Shown here: one piece after another, positions 1 to 15,000 of the stretch
Numbering within the stretch: position 1 is the first letter of the stretch
Layout: every line of letters begins with the position of its first letter
NCBI GenBank assembly: GCA_904066235.2
Contig: CAJFCV020000002.1
Location: 9,486,001-9,550,000, forward strand
Source of the DNA: Bursaphelenchus xylophilus
Lineage: Eukaryota > Nematoda > Chromadorea > Rhabditida > Aphelenchoididae
DNA: 64,000 bases
Direction of reading: 5' to 3'
The notes under the pieces: model-generated
What the model was told of the DNA's origin: nothing
Database searches by the model: none
What the model saw: only the letters and a program-made list of their open reading frames with translations
Made by a program: the position numbers and the translations under genes

Positions 1-3000
1 ATTATTTTCCTGCTCAACGCCGAATCCGACGCCTTTCTTTCTTGATTTTCGGTGGTTGTGGAGTACCGGGTGTAGTCGACCGTCTTCTGACGGCTTAAGA
101 TTCGATTCCTGGCGTTCGGGGAGAAGCGGGCGCTTCGCGGAGGCTCGGTTGAGCCGGGCGTGGGGCCCACTTCGATGCTCAAAAAGCTCTGATTTATCGT
201 CGGGAACGAGTTCATCGAGGCGAATTGGGTTCTTTTTTCGAGGTTTTGATTATATTCATCGATGAGTTCGAGGGTTTCATCGCTCTTTTGCTCGTGGCTG
301 TCCTGGAGTTTGAATGAGGGGCGATTGTGGGTGATGAGGAGGCGTTGAGAGGGGGAGATTTGAGGGCGATTCACTCGGACCGAGGGCTCGGCAACGTTGA
401 CGTGAAGGGTTTGTTGGAGACTGCTGACTGAAGCGATAATTTCGGCTAAGCAGACTTTGCCAACATCAAAAAAAATGAACACATTGAAAAATGAGTGAAA
501 TCAACGCATTTAAAGTCATTTAAAGTGCAATTTCATATCGAATATGGGGTGCAGATCAAAGGACAGGTATCTAGGGCCATCCATAGAAGATTTGAGAGAT
601 ATTTTTGAATAAAAACCGACTTTTTTGTTTTTTCAAAAATGTGATTTTTCTATTCTTAATAAAAAATTTTAATAAAAATCGGATTTTACTGGTAAAATCC
701 CAAAATATAAGTCGCTGTTCATTAAAAATATATTTTTTTTTCATTTTTTACCTTATTTTAGATGAAATTGGTCAAATCTACCTTCCAAACACAGCCAATG
801 TTTTCTCCTAGTGTCTTTTCTCATCCATTCTGCCCCTAATCCTTTCATAATCCATCAAAACACAGCAATTTTCCCATCACAAAATCAAAAAAAAAACATC
901 GATTTTTGACCTTATTTTAGGTAAATTTACCCCAATCAAAAAGCATGCTAGATGGCAATTTCTACTCTCACTACTGTCCATTTTTTCATTTCCATCCGAA
1001 TACCGTTCAAACTTTCCTTTAAATCATCAAAATTCTCAATTTTCGACCTTATTCTAGGTCAACTCCTCATCCAAAATTTAAACTACTCCAAAAACTTCAA
1101 TTCCTCCTCTTAACCTCTCCAAATGCCCTTCAACTTACTCGTTACAGTCTGTTGTTTCACCGGGACCGCATATGAGTCGTCTTTCTCATGAATGAACTGC
1201 AGATTTCGTTGCAAACTTCTCTCGGAGGGGAGCTGATAGGCGATCTCAAGTTGGGAGTCCGACCACCAAATACAATTCTCCAATCCATCCAAACTATGGG
1301 TCTCTTGGTGTGTTCTTGCGAATGGGTCCGAATCCAGGGCGGGTGGAGGGGAGAAGGCGGTCTGCCAATGGCCAGTCCAGAAAGCCGGCTCCCTCGTCCT
1401 GCGGATCCTGCCCAGCCGGGAAATGAGTTTCACAAAAGTTTTTGAGGTCGTTTCCAGGCTCTCAGTGTTCTTCAGGATGTCCGAGAAGCTTCGCTGACCC
1501 CTCCGCACGTAGAATATCGAGACGGTTTCGCATTTTTTGGCCGGATGTCGATCGATTTGGGAGTGGAGGGCATCAAAAAAGTCCTTCGTGTTGGCCGTAT
1601 CCAATGCGATCAGGTCTTGGCCAAACGTTTTTCGGTCCAACAGGCCCATATCGTAGAGGAATACTCGGACCGCGTTGCATTTTTTGAACGGCCTGAAAAA
1701 TTATATTGTACTTGATAAAAATTTATATTGCACTAGAAAAGAGATATTTTTTTGATGTAAAAATGAAATCAACATTCGACAACAGCCTAGAGAAGACAAA
1801 CCACATTCGTTTTCGCGATTTCTAACACTTTTTAGAGACCGAAAAAGGCAGAAAATTTAAATTTTGTACCTAAAATAAAAAATCCCCCAATTTTCAAAAA
1901 AAAAAAAAAAAAAAAAAACGGTGGAGGTGTCAAAATCAATCCGAAATCTAATAAATTTTTTCTAGAGCCTTCTCAGCACCTAAAACATTCCCCAAAACTT
2001 ATTTTTGACTCAAAATTTATATTACACTAGACAAAATTTTAATTTTTTTTTTGTCAAATCTCCCCCAAAACTCACTCCGATGGCCTTGGCGGGGCACATA
2101 ATGGGCTGTCCAAGCTTGCTGTGGCCCACACATTTTTCTGATCTCTATCGCCCAAGGGTGAAACCGCTCCTTCGGCCAATCTTTTTCGGATTCCTCCCAA
2201 TTCCTGTTCCACTTGTTTCGACTCCGGCGTTGGGGATTTGAGTTGTAGGTTCTTGTCGAGTTCACATTCGACTTTGAAGCATTCCGCGGGGATTTCGGCC
2301 TTGTGTTTTGGGGGTTTTGGGCCCGGAGCGTCATTTTCGTTCGATTTTTCGGGGATGACGCTGGCTTTTCGTTCCGGGGCTTCTAAAAAGGTAAAAATAC
2401 AGAATTAAAAAGCTTGAAAATTACGGTAAAAATGAACGCACTTCATAAACAACTACTGGAACGTCAAAGGAAATAATTTTTTTGACAAAAAATTCCAAAA
2501 AAATCTCAAAATTCGAGTTAAAAAATCATCTCGGATGTCTTGAAAAAATGTTCATCTTTATTTTTTTTATTATTCTTTTCTAATTGTATCAAAATCTGTG
2601 GGATTATCACAAAATTTAGGCCAAAAAAATTCCATCGTATAACATGTCTCCACGAAATTTTTTATTTCCAAAAAACTAAAAATGCCCTCTAGACATCTTC
2701 TACCGTATAAAATGTCACCTTACCAATTTCTTTTTTACAAAAACCTCGTAAATTTTTTTCATCGTATAACATGTCACCAGGGAATTTTTTATTTCCAAAA
2801 AACTAAAAATGCCCTTTAAACATCTTTTACCGTATAAAATGTCACCTTAAAAAATCTTTATCACAAAAATCTCGTAAAATTTTTTCATCGTATAACATGT
2901 CGCCACGGAATTTTTTATTTCCAAAAAACTAAAAATGCCCTCTAGACATCTTCTACCGTATAAAATGTCACCTTAAAAACTGTTATCACAAAAATCTCGT

Positions 3001-6000
3001 AAATTTTTTTCATCGTATAACATGTCTCCAGGGAATTTTTCTATTTCTAAAAAACTAAAAATGCCCTCTAGACATCTTCTACCGTATAAAATGTCACCTT
3101 AACAAATCTTTATCACAAAAACCTCGTAAAATTTTTTCATCGTATAAAATGTCCCCTCTAAAAACTTCGCCCACCAAAATCGAGATCAAAATTTCTGTTT
3201 CCTCTCCTCACCTTTATTATTATTATTGTTGCCCTCCAAATTCTCATCATTCTTCACTCGACTTTTGAGTTGAATTAGAGTCGCATGAGCTGGCTGGAAG
3301 GGCGTTCTACACACCATGACCACCGTCGGTAATCCGTTGCTCACAAAGTCGGCATGAGTCAAGTTATGCAGACTGATGAGGCTGAATTTGTCGATGACAA
3401 AGTGTTGGAAACCGGCGAGGGAGAGGTTGTCATCGCCCAGTTTCCGAATTACGCTGTGTTCATCAACCACGGTTGTGCAGTCATTTGAGCCCTGAAAGTG
3501 TTTCAAAAATTGATTTTAATTTAAAATACGGCCAAAAATTCTTGAATGGAAAACATTTTTTTTCATTTTAGGTAACAAAAATTTTTTTTTTATTTTTTGT
3601 TGTAAAACATGATAAAAACACGGCAAAAAAAATTTTGAAATTTTTTTAATTTTAGGTAACAAAAAAAATTTTTTTAATTTTAGGTAACAAAAAAAATTTT
3701 TTTAATTTTAGGTAACAAAAAATTTTTTTTTTAATTTTTTGTTGTTAAACACGAAAAAATACGACCAAAATTTTGGCATGCAAAAAGAAAATTTTTTTTG
3801 ATTAAAAAAAATACAAAAAAAAAAAAAAAAAAATTCGAAAATTTTTTCCTTCACCCACAAAAAATTTCGCAATTTTTTCCCCTAAAATCTCCTCCCAAAC
3901 CCTCTAAACTCCTCAAAAAACCCACCACATTTCCAAACAAATTGAATCGCAAGCTCTCCGCGGCATCGTGGACCCTTTGACTGGCCGGTTTGTACTCCTC
4001 CGGTTTCAGGTCTGTGCCTCCAGTCATCCCGAATTCGATGGTTTTGGCGACCGTATTTATCACCGACTCCATTTCGGCCAAGATTGGGGCGGCACAAAGC
4101 CAGACTTCGAGGGACTGAAAGGCCGCCACAACTGATGAATGGAGATCCCGGGAGTGGAATGGAGGGGGTTTCTGGAGTTGGGAATTGACGAATCGGCAGA
4201 GGGATGAGACGATCAGGGCTCCCGTGGAATGGTCACCTAGAATTCGAAAGATTATATAGGTCTGAAGCAAGTTTATGGACAAAAAACGTAAAATTATTAA
4301 AAAATTAAGTAAAAAAATAAAAAATTTAGTTGACAAAGGCGATTTCAGGTGCAAAAAAATCTTAAAAATGCTACAAAAAGTAAATCTAAAATCTAATTTA
4401 TTAGTACTTTCGATGAAAATCCAATATTATGGGATAAAAACGTGATTATGGATAAAAAACGTAAATTTCAAAAAATCAAAAAAAAATCGATTTTTTTTGG
4501 CAAATCCGAAAATCCTAAACCGTTGAGAAATAACCTAGATGGCATGTAGACTTCAAATAAATATACAAAATTCAAAAAAAAAATCCAAAAACTCTTCAAA
4601 CGCTCAAAAAATTATATTCTCCATGTCCAAAATCTCCTATCCTTCAAATAAAGCTCTCAAACCCCTTCAAATCTCACCTTCATGGAACAATAAGCTAGTT
4701 GGCAGTGTAGATAAAGCATTTAGACAATCGAAAGCGGCCAAGGAAGTGCCCAGTTCGGCGCACCATTGGGGTTTGCAGAGGTTGTCGCAGACGGCGGAGA
4801 TGGTCTGTTTTAGAGCCGAGATGGCGAAAACTTTCTCATCGTTCTCATCGATAGTCTTTTTATGTTGTGACAGGTCATAACGGGAGTTCTCGGCGCAAAA
4901 ACTGTGGCATAAACCTGAAAAATTAAAAAAAAAATTTTTTTTGATATTCAAAAAAAATTTTTTATTTTTTTTTCAAAAACACGATAAAAAATGTAAAATA
5001 CGCCCCATACATAGAAATCCATATCAAATCTGAACCATATACACCCTTTAAAATACATTTTTAGCCCAAAAATCTAATTTTTCCCTCAATTTCCCCAAAA
5101 AATCCTTTCAACTCACCCAAAACGAGCTGAAGATTCATGGAGTCGGTTTCATTCCGCAGGGCATAGATCAGAGTTCTTAAAATTCTCGGCCGGAGGTCTT
5201 CATAGGTCATGCCGACACCGAGAACATTGTTATTTCCCTTGGTTATTGAGACCGTCTCATCCCATTGGGTGATTTTCTCTCGGCCAAAAGTGGTGGGCCA
5301 TGAGATGACCGAGGCCAACGCTCTCAGACAAGAATGCCTCATGTCGACTTCATTTATCGAGGGGTGGAGTCTGAAAAGAAAAAAATCAATTTGAAAATAA
5401 AAATTTGAAAAAATTTTTTTTTGCTACATCAAGGCTCAAAAATTTTGAAAAAATCGAATTCTTTCGGCAAAAATTAATCAAATCATAATCAAAATTAGCT
5501 TTTAATGTCCTTATTTGGCTTAAATGCTACTTAAAACCAAAAAAAGACTTGAAATTCCACATCTTTTGTCAATTTTTTACCTTCCCCATCTAGTGTAATA
5601 TCCAAGATTAGTCAAACCTTGGTCAGGAAAGCCTCATAAGCAGTTGAAAAAGTTATTAAAAGCCGTAATTAGCTCTTATCTTCATAAAAATAGTAATTCC
5701 CAGACATTATTGACAATTTTTATCCTCACCATCTAGTGCAATATCAAAAAAATAGTCAAAACTTGGCCAAAAAACCTCATTAAACTTTCGAAAAATTATT
5801 ACAAGCCGTAATTAGCTTTTATCTTCATAAAAATAGTAATTCTTCAGACATTATTGCCAATTTTTTATCTTCACCATCTAGTGTAATATCAAAAAATAGA
5901 CAAAACTTGGCCAGAAAAGCCTCATGAAACCTTCGAAAAGCTATTACAACCATAATTAGCTCTTATCTTCATAAAAATAGTAATTATTCAGACATTATTG

Positions 6001-9000
6001 CCAATTTTTTACCTTCGCCATCTAGTGTAATATCAAAAAAAAAATGGTCAAAAACCCCCAAGACCTCTATCAAAAATAAAGAAATTCCACTCACCTCAAT
6101 TTGAACGACTCCGTGAGCAAGATATCAATGGCAGTTATGTAATTGGGCAACAATATTTCCACGCCTTTCAGGCCTAATTTGAACAACTCGGTGCTGTAGA
6201 AGATCAACGAGCAAAGCATGAGTCGGTCCCGTTCAACGAGTGCCTCATGGAGTACGATTAGGAACTGGGCCAACTGCTCGTCGCTGATCACTTCGGCGGA
6301 GGATTTGGAGCACACAATTCGGCATAATGCCCCGAGGGCGGCGGACTTGCCTGCGGCGATTCCGTCCACCGAAGGCGCCGTGGATGGGTCCGATGGGAGG
6401 ATGGTGGTGTAGCCGGCGTGATGGGAGTGGTGTGGGGAGGAGATGTCGCTGGCGGAATTGGTGCTCCCGGCTGAAAAAAGGAAAAAATTTTTTTAGGTAA
6501 CAAAAATAAAAAAAAAATAAAAAAAAATATTTTTTTGTGTCAAAAAAATTCCAAATTGTAAAATACGAAATGAGCATTTAGGTTTTTCTCAAAAAACTCA
6601 AAAAATCTAGTTCTCATCAAAAAAATTTACCTTATTTTAGGTAAAAATACCTAAAATAAGGTCGAAAGGTCTAATTTTCAATATAAAATTGGCCAAACAC
6701 AATCTAAAACCTCTTAATGGGCTTTAATAAAAACTCTCAACATCAAAACAGATTTTAAATACGACACTTTTTTTATCTAATTTGAACTAAAAAAATAATC
6801 TAAAATCGACAAAATTTCAAAAAAAAAATCGAAAAAAAAAAATAAAATTTCATTACACAAAGTTGAACTCCAAGACAACAAAAAAAATTTGTAAAATACG
6901 AAATAATGAGAATTGATGTTCAAATTCAAAAAAAATTACCAAAAGACCGCCGGGAAACCGGGCCGTCAGCGCTCATTTGTGGATCCAGATCGGTTGAACT
7001 CAGGGACCGCTGGCTTATTACATCTGAAAAAATTGATTTTAGTCATGAAACAGGAGTCAACATTAATTTGAGAGACAAAAATATTAAATTTCAAAAAAAA
7101 AATATATTAAAGAAATTACAATTTGGCTTCAAAAAGGTGGTTTAAAGTGAAAATAATACTCAAAAATAAAGGGACTTGGTATAAATCACAAATTCCAATC
7201 AAAAAAATTTAATTTAAACTCTAAAAAATTTAAAAAAATCATTTCCCCTACAGCTAAGCCTTTGAAAATATAGTAAAAAAAGACTTTAAAAGTCAAGTCT
7301 CGGGCCGTTTCCGTAAAACTGTCACGTTCCCCGTCCTTTCCCTTCATGCTTTTTTGTTTTATCACTTTTCTGACCAGTCAAAAGCTAACAGAATTTTTGT
7401 TTGCACAGCTAACTGTCTCACTTTTTATGCGAGTTGAAAGGAAATCGAAGCCTCAAAAGTTATGGAATTTGCGTTTGGGCTATTTACGAGCTGTTGATAG
7501 GGAAAACGTTGAAATTTTTTTTGAAATAAAAATTGGAGAAAATGCGAATTATTGGTGTTGAAAAGGGGGACGTTGACGGCTTGATTGAGGTCTATGAGTG
7601 CTGGCAATGAGGTTGTGTGTTTGGAAGAGGGCTTATGGAACGAGGTCTTGCCGATTTTTGGGGGGTTTTAGCATTTTATCGACAATCTGATGTCATGGAT
7701 AATATAAAAGTTGGTTTTCAGAAGGTCAGAATTTTTTTAAAGCCGTAGTAAGGTCTGAAGTGGAATAAAAATACCTTTGAAAGTCATTGAGATTACAAAA
7801 AACATTAATTTATCCAAATTTTTCATCTCTGTTTAGGCAGAGATTACCTACAGTGGCGGACCTGATCCAGTGGCAGAAAAGGTACCATTTTTGAATCCGG
7901 GAAGTATCAAAAAATGTAGCAAAATAACTCCCTCTCTATGGGAGGCATTTTGCTACATTTTTTGATACTTCCCGGATTCAAAATGGTACTTTTTTTTGCA
8001 ACTGGATCTGGTCCGTCACTGTAAGTAATCGTGACTAAACACATGAAAAATTTGGGTAAATTAATATTTTTTTGTAATCTCAATGACTCTCAAAGGTATT
8101 TTTATTCCACTTCAGACCTTATTACGACTTTAAAAAAAATTCTGACCTTCTGAAACCCAACTTTTATATTATCCATGACATCAGATGTCGATAAAATGCT
8201 AAAACCCCCCAAAAATCGGCAAAACCTCGTTCCATAAGCCCTCTTCCAAACACACAACCTCATTGCCAGCACTCATAGACCTCAATCAAGCCGTCAACGT
8301 CCCCCTTTTCAACACCAATAATTCGCATTTTCTCCAATTTTTATTTCAAAAAAAATTTCAACGTTTTCCCTATCAACAGCTCGTAAATAGCCCAAACGCA
8401 AATTCCATAACTTTTGAGGCTTCGATTTCCTTTCAACTCGCATAAAAAGTGAGACAGTTAGCTGTGCAAACAAAAATTCTGTTAGCTTTTGAATGAAAGG
8501 TCCAAGTTTGGCAGGGTAAAGATCAAGAATTTTTTTAATGGACTTTATAAATAGGTAAATAATTTTTTTACAATCTGATTGATGTTTTTGCCTTATCTAG
8601 GGTCATGAATTTTTATTTTATTTTTAGTTTTTTTTTTGATTTTTGTGGGGGAGATTGAAATTTTTTGGATTTTTTTGGTAAAAACTATTACTAAAGGCTA
8701 TAAAAATATGAAAATAAGAGTGCAAAAAGATCTTTGACTCTATAATCACTAATCGTATTAGAGATTTCCGTCAAATCGAAAAATTTTTATATTATTTTAG
8801 GTAACCACCTAAAATAATATAAAAAAAGTCGAATTAATCACCTAAGATGCTGTAACTAGACATAGGAATGCCCTAGACAGTTATTTATATATTTTTTTTT
8901 ATTTTACAACCAAATTCAACTTCAGCCGAACACTTTTATTTACATTCGGACCTAAATTAATTAATTTAGGTCCAAATGTAAATAAAAATCCATTTTTCAT

Positions 9001-12000
9001 ACAAATTTCCCTCAAAATCCCCTCAATATTACCCCTCACACAAATCCACACCATAAAATTCCTCTCGAATATGCGAAAACGATTGCGTAACGGTTCAAAA
9101 TCCATCCGATTCCACGAAAAATTACAGAACAAAAAAGACGAGAGCGAGGTCTGAAAAACTGGTGGGGATTCTTCCCGCAAAACAAACAAATACACCTTGA
9201 CTGGTCAGAGGAAAAAGGCTGGAATCAGGAATCTAATCCAATCCCTCCATCTAAACGCCGCTGCGGATTTAATTAGGAAAAATTGGCGGATCATGGAGAA
9301 AATAGGGAATTTTGGATAATTCAGCGAGAGATTTTGGTGGAAAAAGTTGATAAATAATGTAGAATATACATTGGTCTTTCTAACGAGACCAAAAAATCGT
9401 AGGTTCATGTCTAAAAACACCAATTTTTAAAGATAATATCAAAATGTTACCTAAAATTCGAAAAATGAGACGAAAAGATATTTTTTTGAAAATTCCAAAA
9501 AGAAAAACAGCCTTATATGGCTGAAGTGATAAAGAATCTACCTTATTCTGCCAGTTTCCATTAAAAAATCTTTCAAAATACCTAAGAAAATCGAAATTTT
9601 CTTCAAAACCACCTAAAGTAATATCCGAACTTCCAAAAAACTCAAGAAAACCATAAAACTCCAATCTTTCAAAGTTCAGAGGTTCAGTATCAACGCATAA
9701 TACCCTAGTCAACCAAAAAATTGATCAGCATTGAGCAAACAAGAGGCTTGCGTAAAAATAATCTCCTTTTTTTGTCTCCAGGCAACGAAAACCATGGAAA
9801 ACGAGAAAATGAAGAAAGAAAACAACGTCAATATGGTTGACTGACCTCAAAGTAGCTTGTTCGATTATTCAACGAAGTGCGCTACTATTGTAAAAAATAA
9901 TTGCTAAACCGAGCTGCGCCCGAGACTTTTGCAAAATTCCGCAGACTGCGGGGACATTTTATACGATGACGTAAATGTCGACGGGAAATGACGAAATTGA
10001 AGTGAATCTTGCCGGCAAATCAGTGCAGGAGGGTTTTGGAGAAAGAATAAGTCTATTTAAACACGATGGAGATCAACTACTGACAAAAATTTTGTTATCC
10101 ATGACAAAAGATCTCCCAAATCTCAATATGTCCTTACGTTTCGAGGTCTTCTTCCCGACACGGCCTTGACTCGGTTGATTCCCCATTATCCCAACATTTT
10201 ACACAAACAAGACTCTCAATACCGCCAACACCAGCTCATATAGCCGTACAATAGGGGCTGAAGAGGCAATCAATCTTTGGAACCTCCTGATTTTCGGCGC
10301 TTTTCGAGTTTTCCCTCCTTTCTTTTCGTTTTCCGTTACCAAAACTCTTTTTCGGTGTGCTGGGGGAACGTTTATTGTCGATTGCGTAATAAAAACGAGA
10401 GGGGATTTCCGAGTAAATTGCAGTAGCTGACCTGGATCCCAGGGTCAAGCCGGGCTTAGTCCGTGGAAAACTTTGAAATTTTTTGGATGTTTAAAAAACT
10501 GTTATGTAGCTGAGGATATGCTAAAGGGATTTTTAGAGGAGATTTTTAAAAATTTTCGGGCGAAATTTTGGAAATAATCAAATTATGGCAAATTTTAGCT
10601 GATTTTTTCAAAAAATCAGCAAAATCTTGTCATAAAATACTTTTCCACTGCTGAAAAAATAAATTTTACTTCACAAAAAGGTCAGTATTCTTCAATTTCA
10701 CACCACAATTTACAGTAATTTTAAGATATTTCCTCATTTTTACACATTTTTTGGCAGAAATCTAATCATTTTTCGAAAAACCCTCAAGAAAAAAAAGTTG
10801 GCGGAAACTCGAAAAACGCTTACAACCCGCGGCCACTGGCTAATTGTATAATATGAAAATCAAACGTGGCGGTTCGGAACCAAGTTTTTTCGCGATTCCC
10901 ATTCCATTCCAAAATATCACTTCACCATTCTCCCCACTTGATACTGATTAAAAATTCAGAAAAATAGATTCGAAAATATGTTGGCGACCAAATCCCATAA
11001 GCCCCGAAGGGCTGACGTTGATTTACAGACGGGTTTCGATTCAATATTTGAGGGGGGGGGCGAGAGGAGACCAATTTTTGAACAAAGATAATATGTAAAT
11101 TTGAATGGCAGTAGGATAAAAATAAGTTGCTCAAGGGCAGCGTGAAATTTTTGATGATTTTTGTTTAATAGTTCTAATAAACTCTAACTAACAGGGGAAG
11201 TACCCCAAATGCGACGCTTAGATTTTGAGGAAACTTGGCACAAATTTAGAGTAATTTTTTCTAAGATATATGTGAGAATTCTAGATCGCGGTTTGCAGAA
11301 ACAACCGAGATTTTTAGATCGAAAGTCGGCGAAAATTTGAGACTTTTTGCCGAATTTCGGCACGAAAAGTTTCATGCCTATTTCTACCGTAAAGGATAAT
11401 GTTTCTACAAAAAATCAAAATTTTCCGCTCGAAACTGCCAAAGTTATGGCCAAAAAGGTGTTTTCTCTACCTATTTCTACTGTAGAGAGTAATATTTCGA
11501 CAAAAAATCATTTTTTTACATGCGAAACTAGCAAAGTTATGGCCAAAAGCAGTTTTCTCTCCGACCGCCCTCCACGTTTCACGTACTCTCTCGGCAGCAA
11601 ATGTCGTTCAATATCTCGGTGGCGCTTGCAAAACGCAAGCTAAAACTTTCAGGAATTGATACTTAGTCCATGCCCGACGTGTGTGCATAGTTTAAAGAAA
11701 ATCCGAGCGTAGATAGTTCTAATGCGTCGCTCATGGGTACTTCCCTTGTAAGCCATAAATCAACACTAAGAATTTCAGCCTATGATTTACAAGAACATCC
11801 GAAATTCTCAATGATCTTTGCAAAGATTTTTGATGATAAGAAGCTATGGAAAATGAAGATGTGGGGTTTCTAGCTCGCGCTTTGCAGAAATAACCAAGAA
11901 TTTTTGTTTATTTTTTGAGTCAAAAATTGGTGAAAACATAGCACCTGTTTGCAATTATGACATAAAAAGTTGTGCCCCTAATTCTATACTACACATAGAG

Positions 12001-15000
12001 ACGAATTTCCCAATAAAAAATCGATTTTTTCCATGTAAACCGGGCAAAGATACAACCAAAAAGTGTGTTCCCCCGACGGCACTCCGCTTTTCGCGTATTG
12101 TCTCGGCCGCAAGCCCATATTTTTTTCATGATAATTTATAATCGCCTAATATCTAGGCTGTCCTTGCAAAGCACAAGCTAAAATTTTTTGTAATTGATAT
12201 ATGGCCTACGTCCAAAATGTGAACAAAAATTTCATCAAAATACGAAAATTTTTTTTTTGAAAAACTGGAAAAAACATAGTAACTTATGTTAAAATACGAA
12301 AAACTTTGTTATTATATCAATAACCTAAATAATTTGAATAAAAACCCCTCGCTTCTCACAAGGAAAGTACTTTTATGGGGGCTCCTACTTTTTGACGGGA
12401 CATATCTCAAAAAATCAGAAAAAATGTGCTGATCAAGGATATATAAATCTTAGCTGCCCATTTTGGGTTTTTAGGGGTGAAAATGCCCAAAAACTGGCTT
12501 AATTTCCCTACAAAAGGCGCATGCATTCGAAACGATAAAAAGCGCATTCGGTCTCTTCCTTCGGAGGAGAGCGGTGTGGCCGAGTGGTTAGTGCCGTAGT
12601 CTGGGAATCAAGAGGGAGGACGCCGCACGGGTTCGATTTCCCTTTTGGGCTGGATCAACTTTTTTTGAAGTTGAAGGTTGGAAAAACAAATTTTTGTGCC
12701 AAGACTGATTTATTACGTCTTAGAAACTCAATAAACATCATTTTAAGCCAAAATAAAAATTGTAAACCTGTGAAAAATTAAGCGAAAAGGGGTTTATATA
12801 GGACTTTAAGCCCACTTCCGATTGAGTTTTCACCCATAAAAACCTAAAATGGGCAGCTAAGATTTATATATCCTTGATCAGCACATTTTTTCTGATTTTT
12901 TGAGATATGTCCCGTCAAAAAGTAGGAGCCCCCATAAAAGTACTTTCCTTGCCAAATCGAATAACAGGTATATGAAAAGGAAATTAAAACGCCGAGATGG
13001 GGTTCCCTGAATTTCCCTCCACATTTCTCAAGGCCGTCGCGAAAAAGAGAGACCTCAATCGCAGACAGGGAAAGGAGAAGAAAGAACTCCCTTCGCAAAG
13101 CCGCTTACAATAGTCTTACAGGGCAAAGGTTGGAAACCAACAGTTTGGGAGGGTTGGGAGAACAGTGGGGTCGAAAAGAAGGATCAGAAAAGTGGTTGAC
13201 ATCAAAGGTTAGAATGATTATTTTTTTTGATTTTTAATAGAGTGATTTTTTTTTTTTTTTTTTGAATTTTTGGCAAGCAAGGGAAGTACCCCAACTGCGA
13301 CGCTCTGATTTGGATAAAACTTGGCACAAATTTAGAATAATTTTTTCTAAGATATATGCGAGATTCCCAGCTCGCGCTTTGCAGAAACAACCGAGATTTT
13401 AAGATCGAAATTCGGCCAAAATTTAAGACTTTTTGCCCAATTTCGGCACGAAAAGTTCCATGCCTATTTCTACCGTAAAGGATAGTGTTTCCACAAAAAA
13501 TCAATTTTTTCCGCATAAATCTGGAAAAGTTACGGCCAAAAAGCGCTTTTCTCTCTGACCGGTCTCCACATTTAGTGTGCTCTCTTGGCGGCAAAGATGG
13601 TTCAATATCTCGGTGGCGCTTGCAAAGCGCGAGCTAACACTTTCAGGAATTGATATTTACAGGGTATTTCAAGAAACGTGAAGGAAAGTAGGAGACTATA
13701 ACTTTCGGCGGAGGTGGCGCAGAGAGTTCGTTTTTGGAATATGTATTTTTAAGCGACATTATTTTTTGTCAACGAAATAACAAGATTTTTAAGTGCAAAC
13801 TGAGGTCGCTACAACTTTTTGAACAAAGGCTCTTTCACCCCGAAATACTTATAAGTTTATGCCCGACGTGTGCGCAAAATTTAAAGAAAATCTGAGCGTC
13901 GCACTTGGAGTACTTCCCTTGTAAGAGTATTAAAATACAGGGTGTTTCAAGAAATTCCCCGGAAAGCAATCGTTGATTTCTCGGACGATATCCAAAATTT
14001 TTTTTTTGCAGTAGAAAGAAGGTTATGGGCGGTTTTTTGCCTAAAAAGATTTTTTTCTTCGCCGACGCGGAATGCAGTGTATTCGGCGAAGTCTTTTGAC
14101 CGCTTTTTTGACCATCACACTTATCTAAAACGCTTTACTGTGACACTGCAGCATCCGGAAAGTCTTCAGATTTTTTGCACAATGGATCAGGAGGCAGGGT
14201 ATAACTTTATGCGATCCCATTTAGCGACTGCACAGTGCAATGCAGTCGCTGCAATATCGATGAAGTCGAGCCCACCGCGCGAATGTTTGAAACAGCAGGG
14301 CAAAGAAAAATTTAAACAAAAATTTTTTTGTTGTTTTCTGGTGCACCAAGTGGTTCCGTGATGGCTAGACATCTGCCAAGGCTTGACCACAAAATTTTGG
14401 AGGGTATACGATACCCGCAGAAAATAGTTGCCAGACAATAAAAATTGTGTTGGACCATTTCTGGTCCGTATCTGAGTTAAGATATGGCGAGCGGCTGCCA
14501 TACCTTTGCCGAACGCTTGATAAGCACAAAAATCAGTAAATTATCCGCATTTCAGCCATCAGAAACCACAAAAAGCGTTTAAGATGTATGTGATGACCAA
14601 AAAAGCGATCTAAAGTCTTCGCCGAATACACTGCATTCCGCGTCGGCGTAGAAAAAAATCTTTTTAGGCAAAAAACCGCCCATAACCTTCTTTCTACTGC
14701 AAAAAAATTTTTTTGGATATCGTGGCTGAGCGTCGAGAAATCGACGATTGCTTTCCGGGGAATTTCCTGAAACACCCTGTATATCACAAGTGCGACGCTC
14801 AGATTTTCTTTAAATTTTGCGCACATCTCGAGCATAGGCCACATATCAAGTCCTGAAAATTTTAGCTCTTGCTTTGCAGGGGAAGCCGAGATATTCAACG
14901 ATCTTTTCGGCAGAGAGAGAGTACGTGAAACGCGTAGAGCGGTCAGAGAAAAGAAAACACTTTTTGGCCATACCTTTGTCAGTTTCGCGCGGAAAAAATT

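Noticed and set aside
7425..8445. Two identical 60-codon open frames on opposite strands
   Set aside because: They are the two arms of the same palindrome; there is no start context, domain or splice support.
9975..10448. Possible nested gene in hgap-2 intron 7
   Set aside because: Two frames of 60-70 codons in a GC-richer stretch, but no family, no conserved motif and no consistent splice partners.
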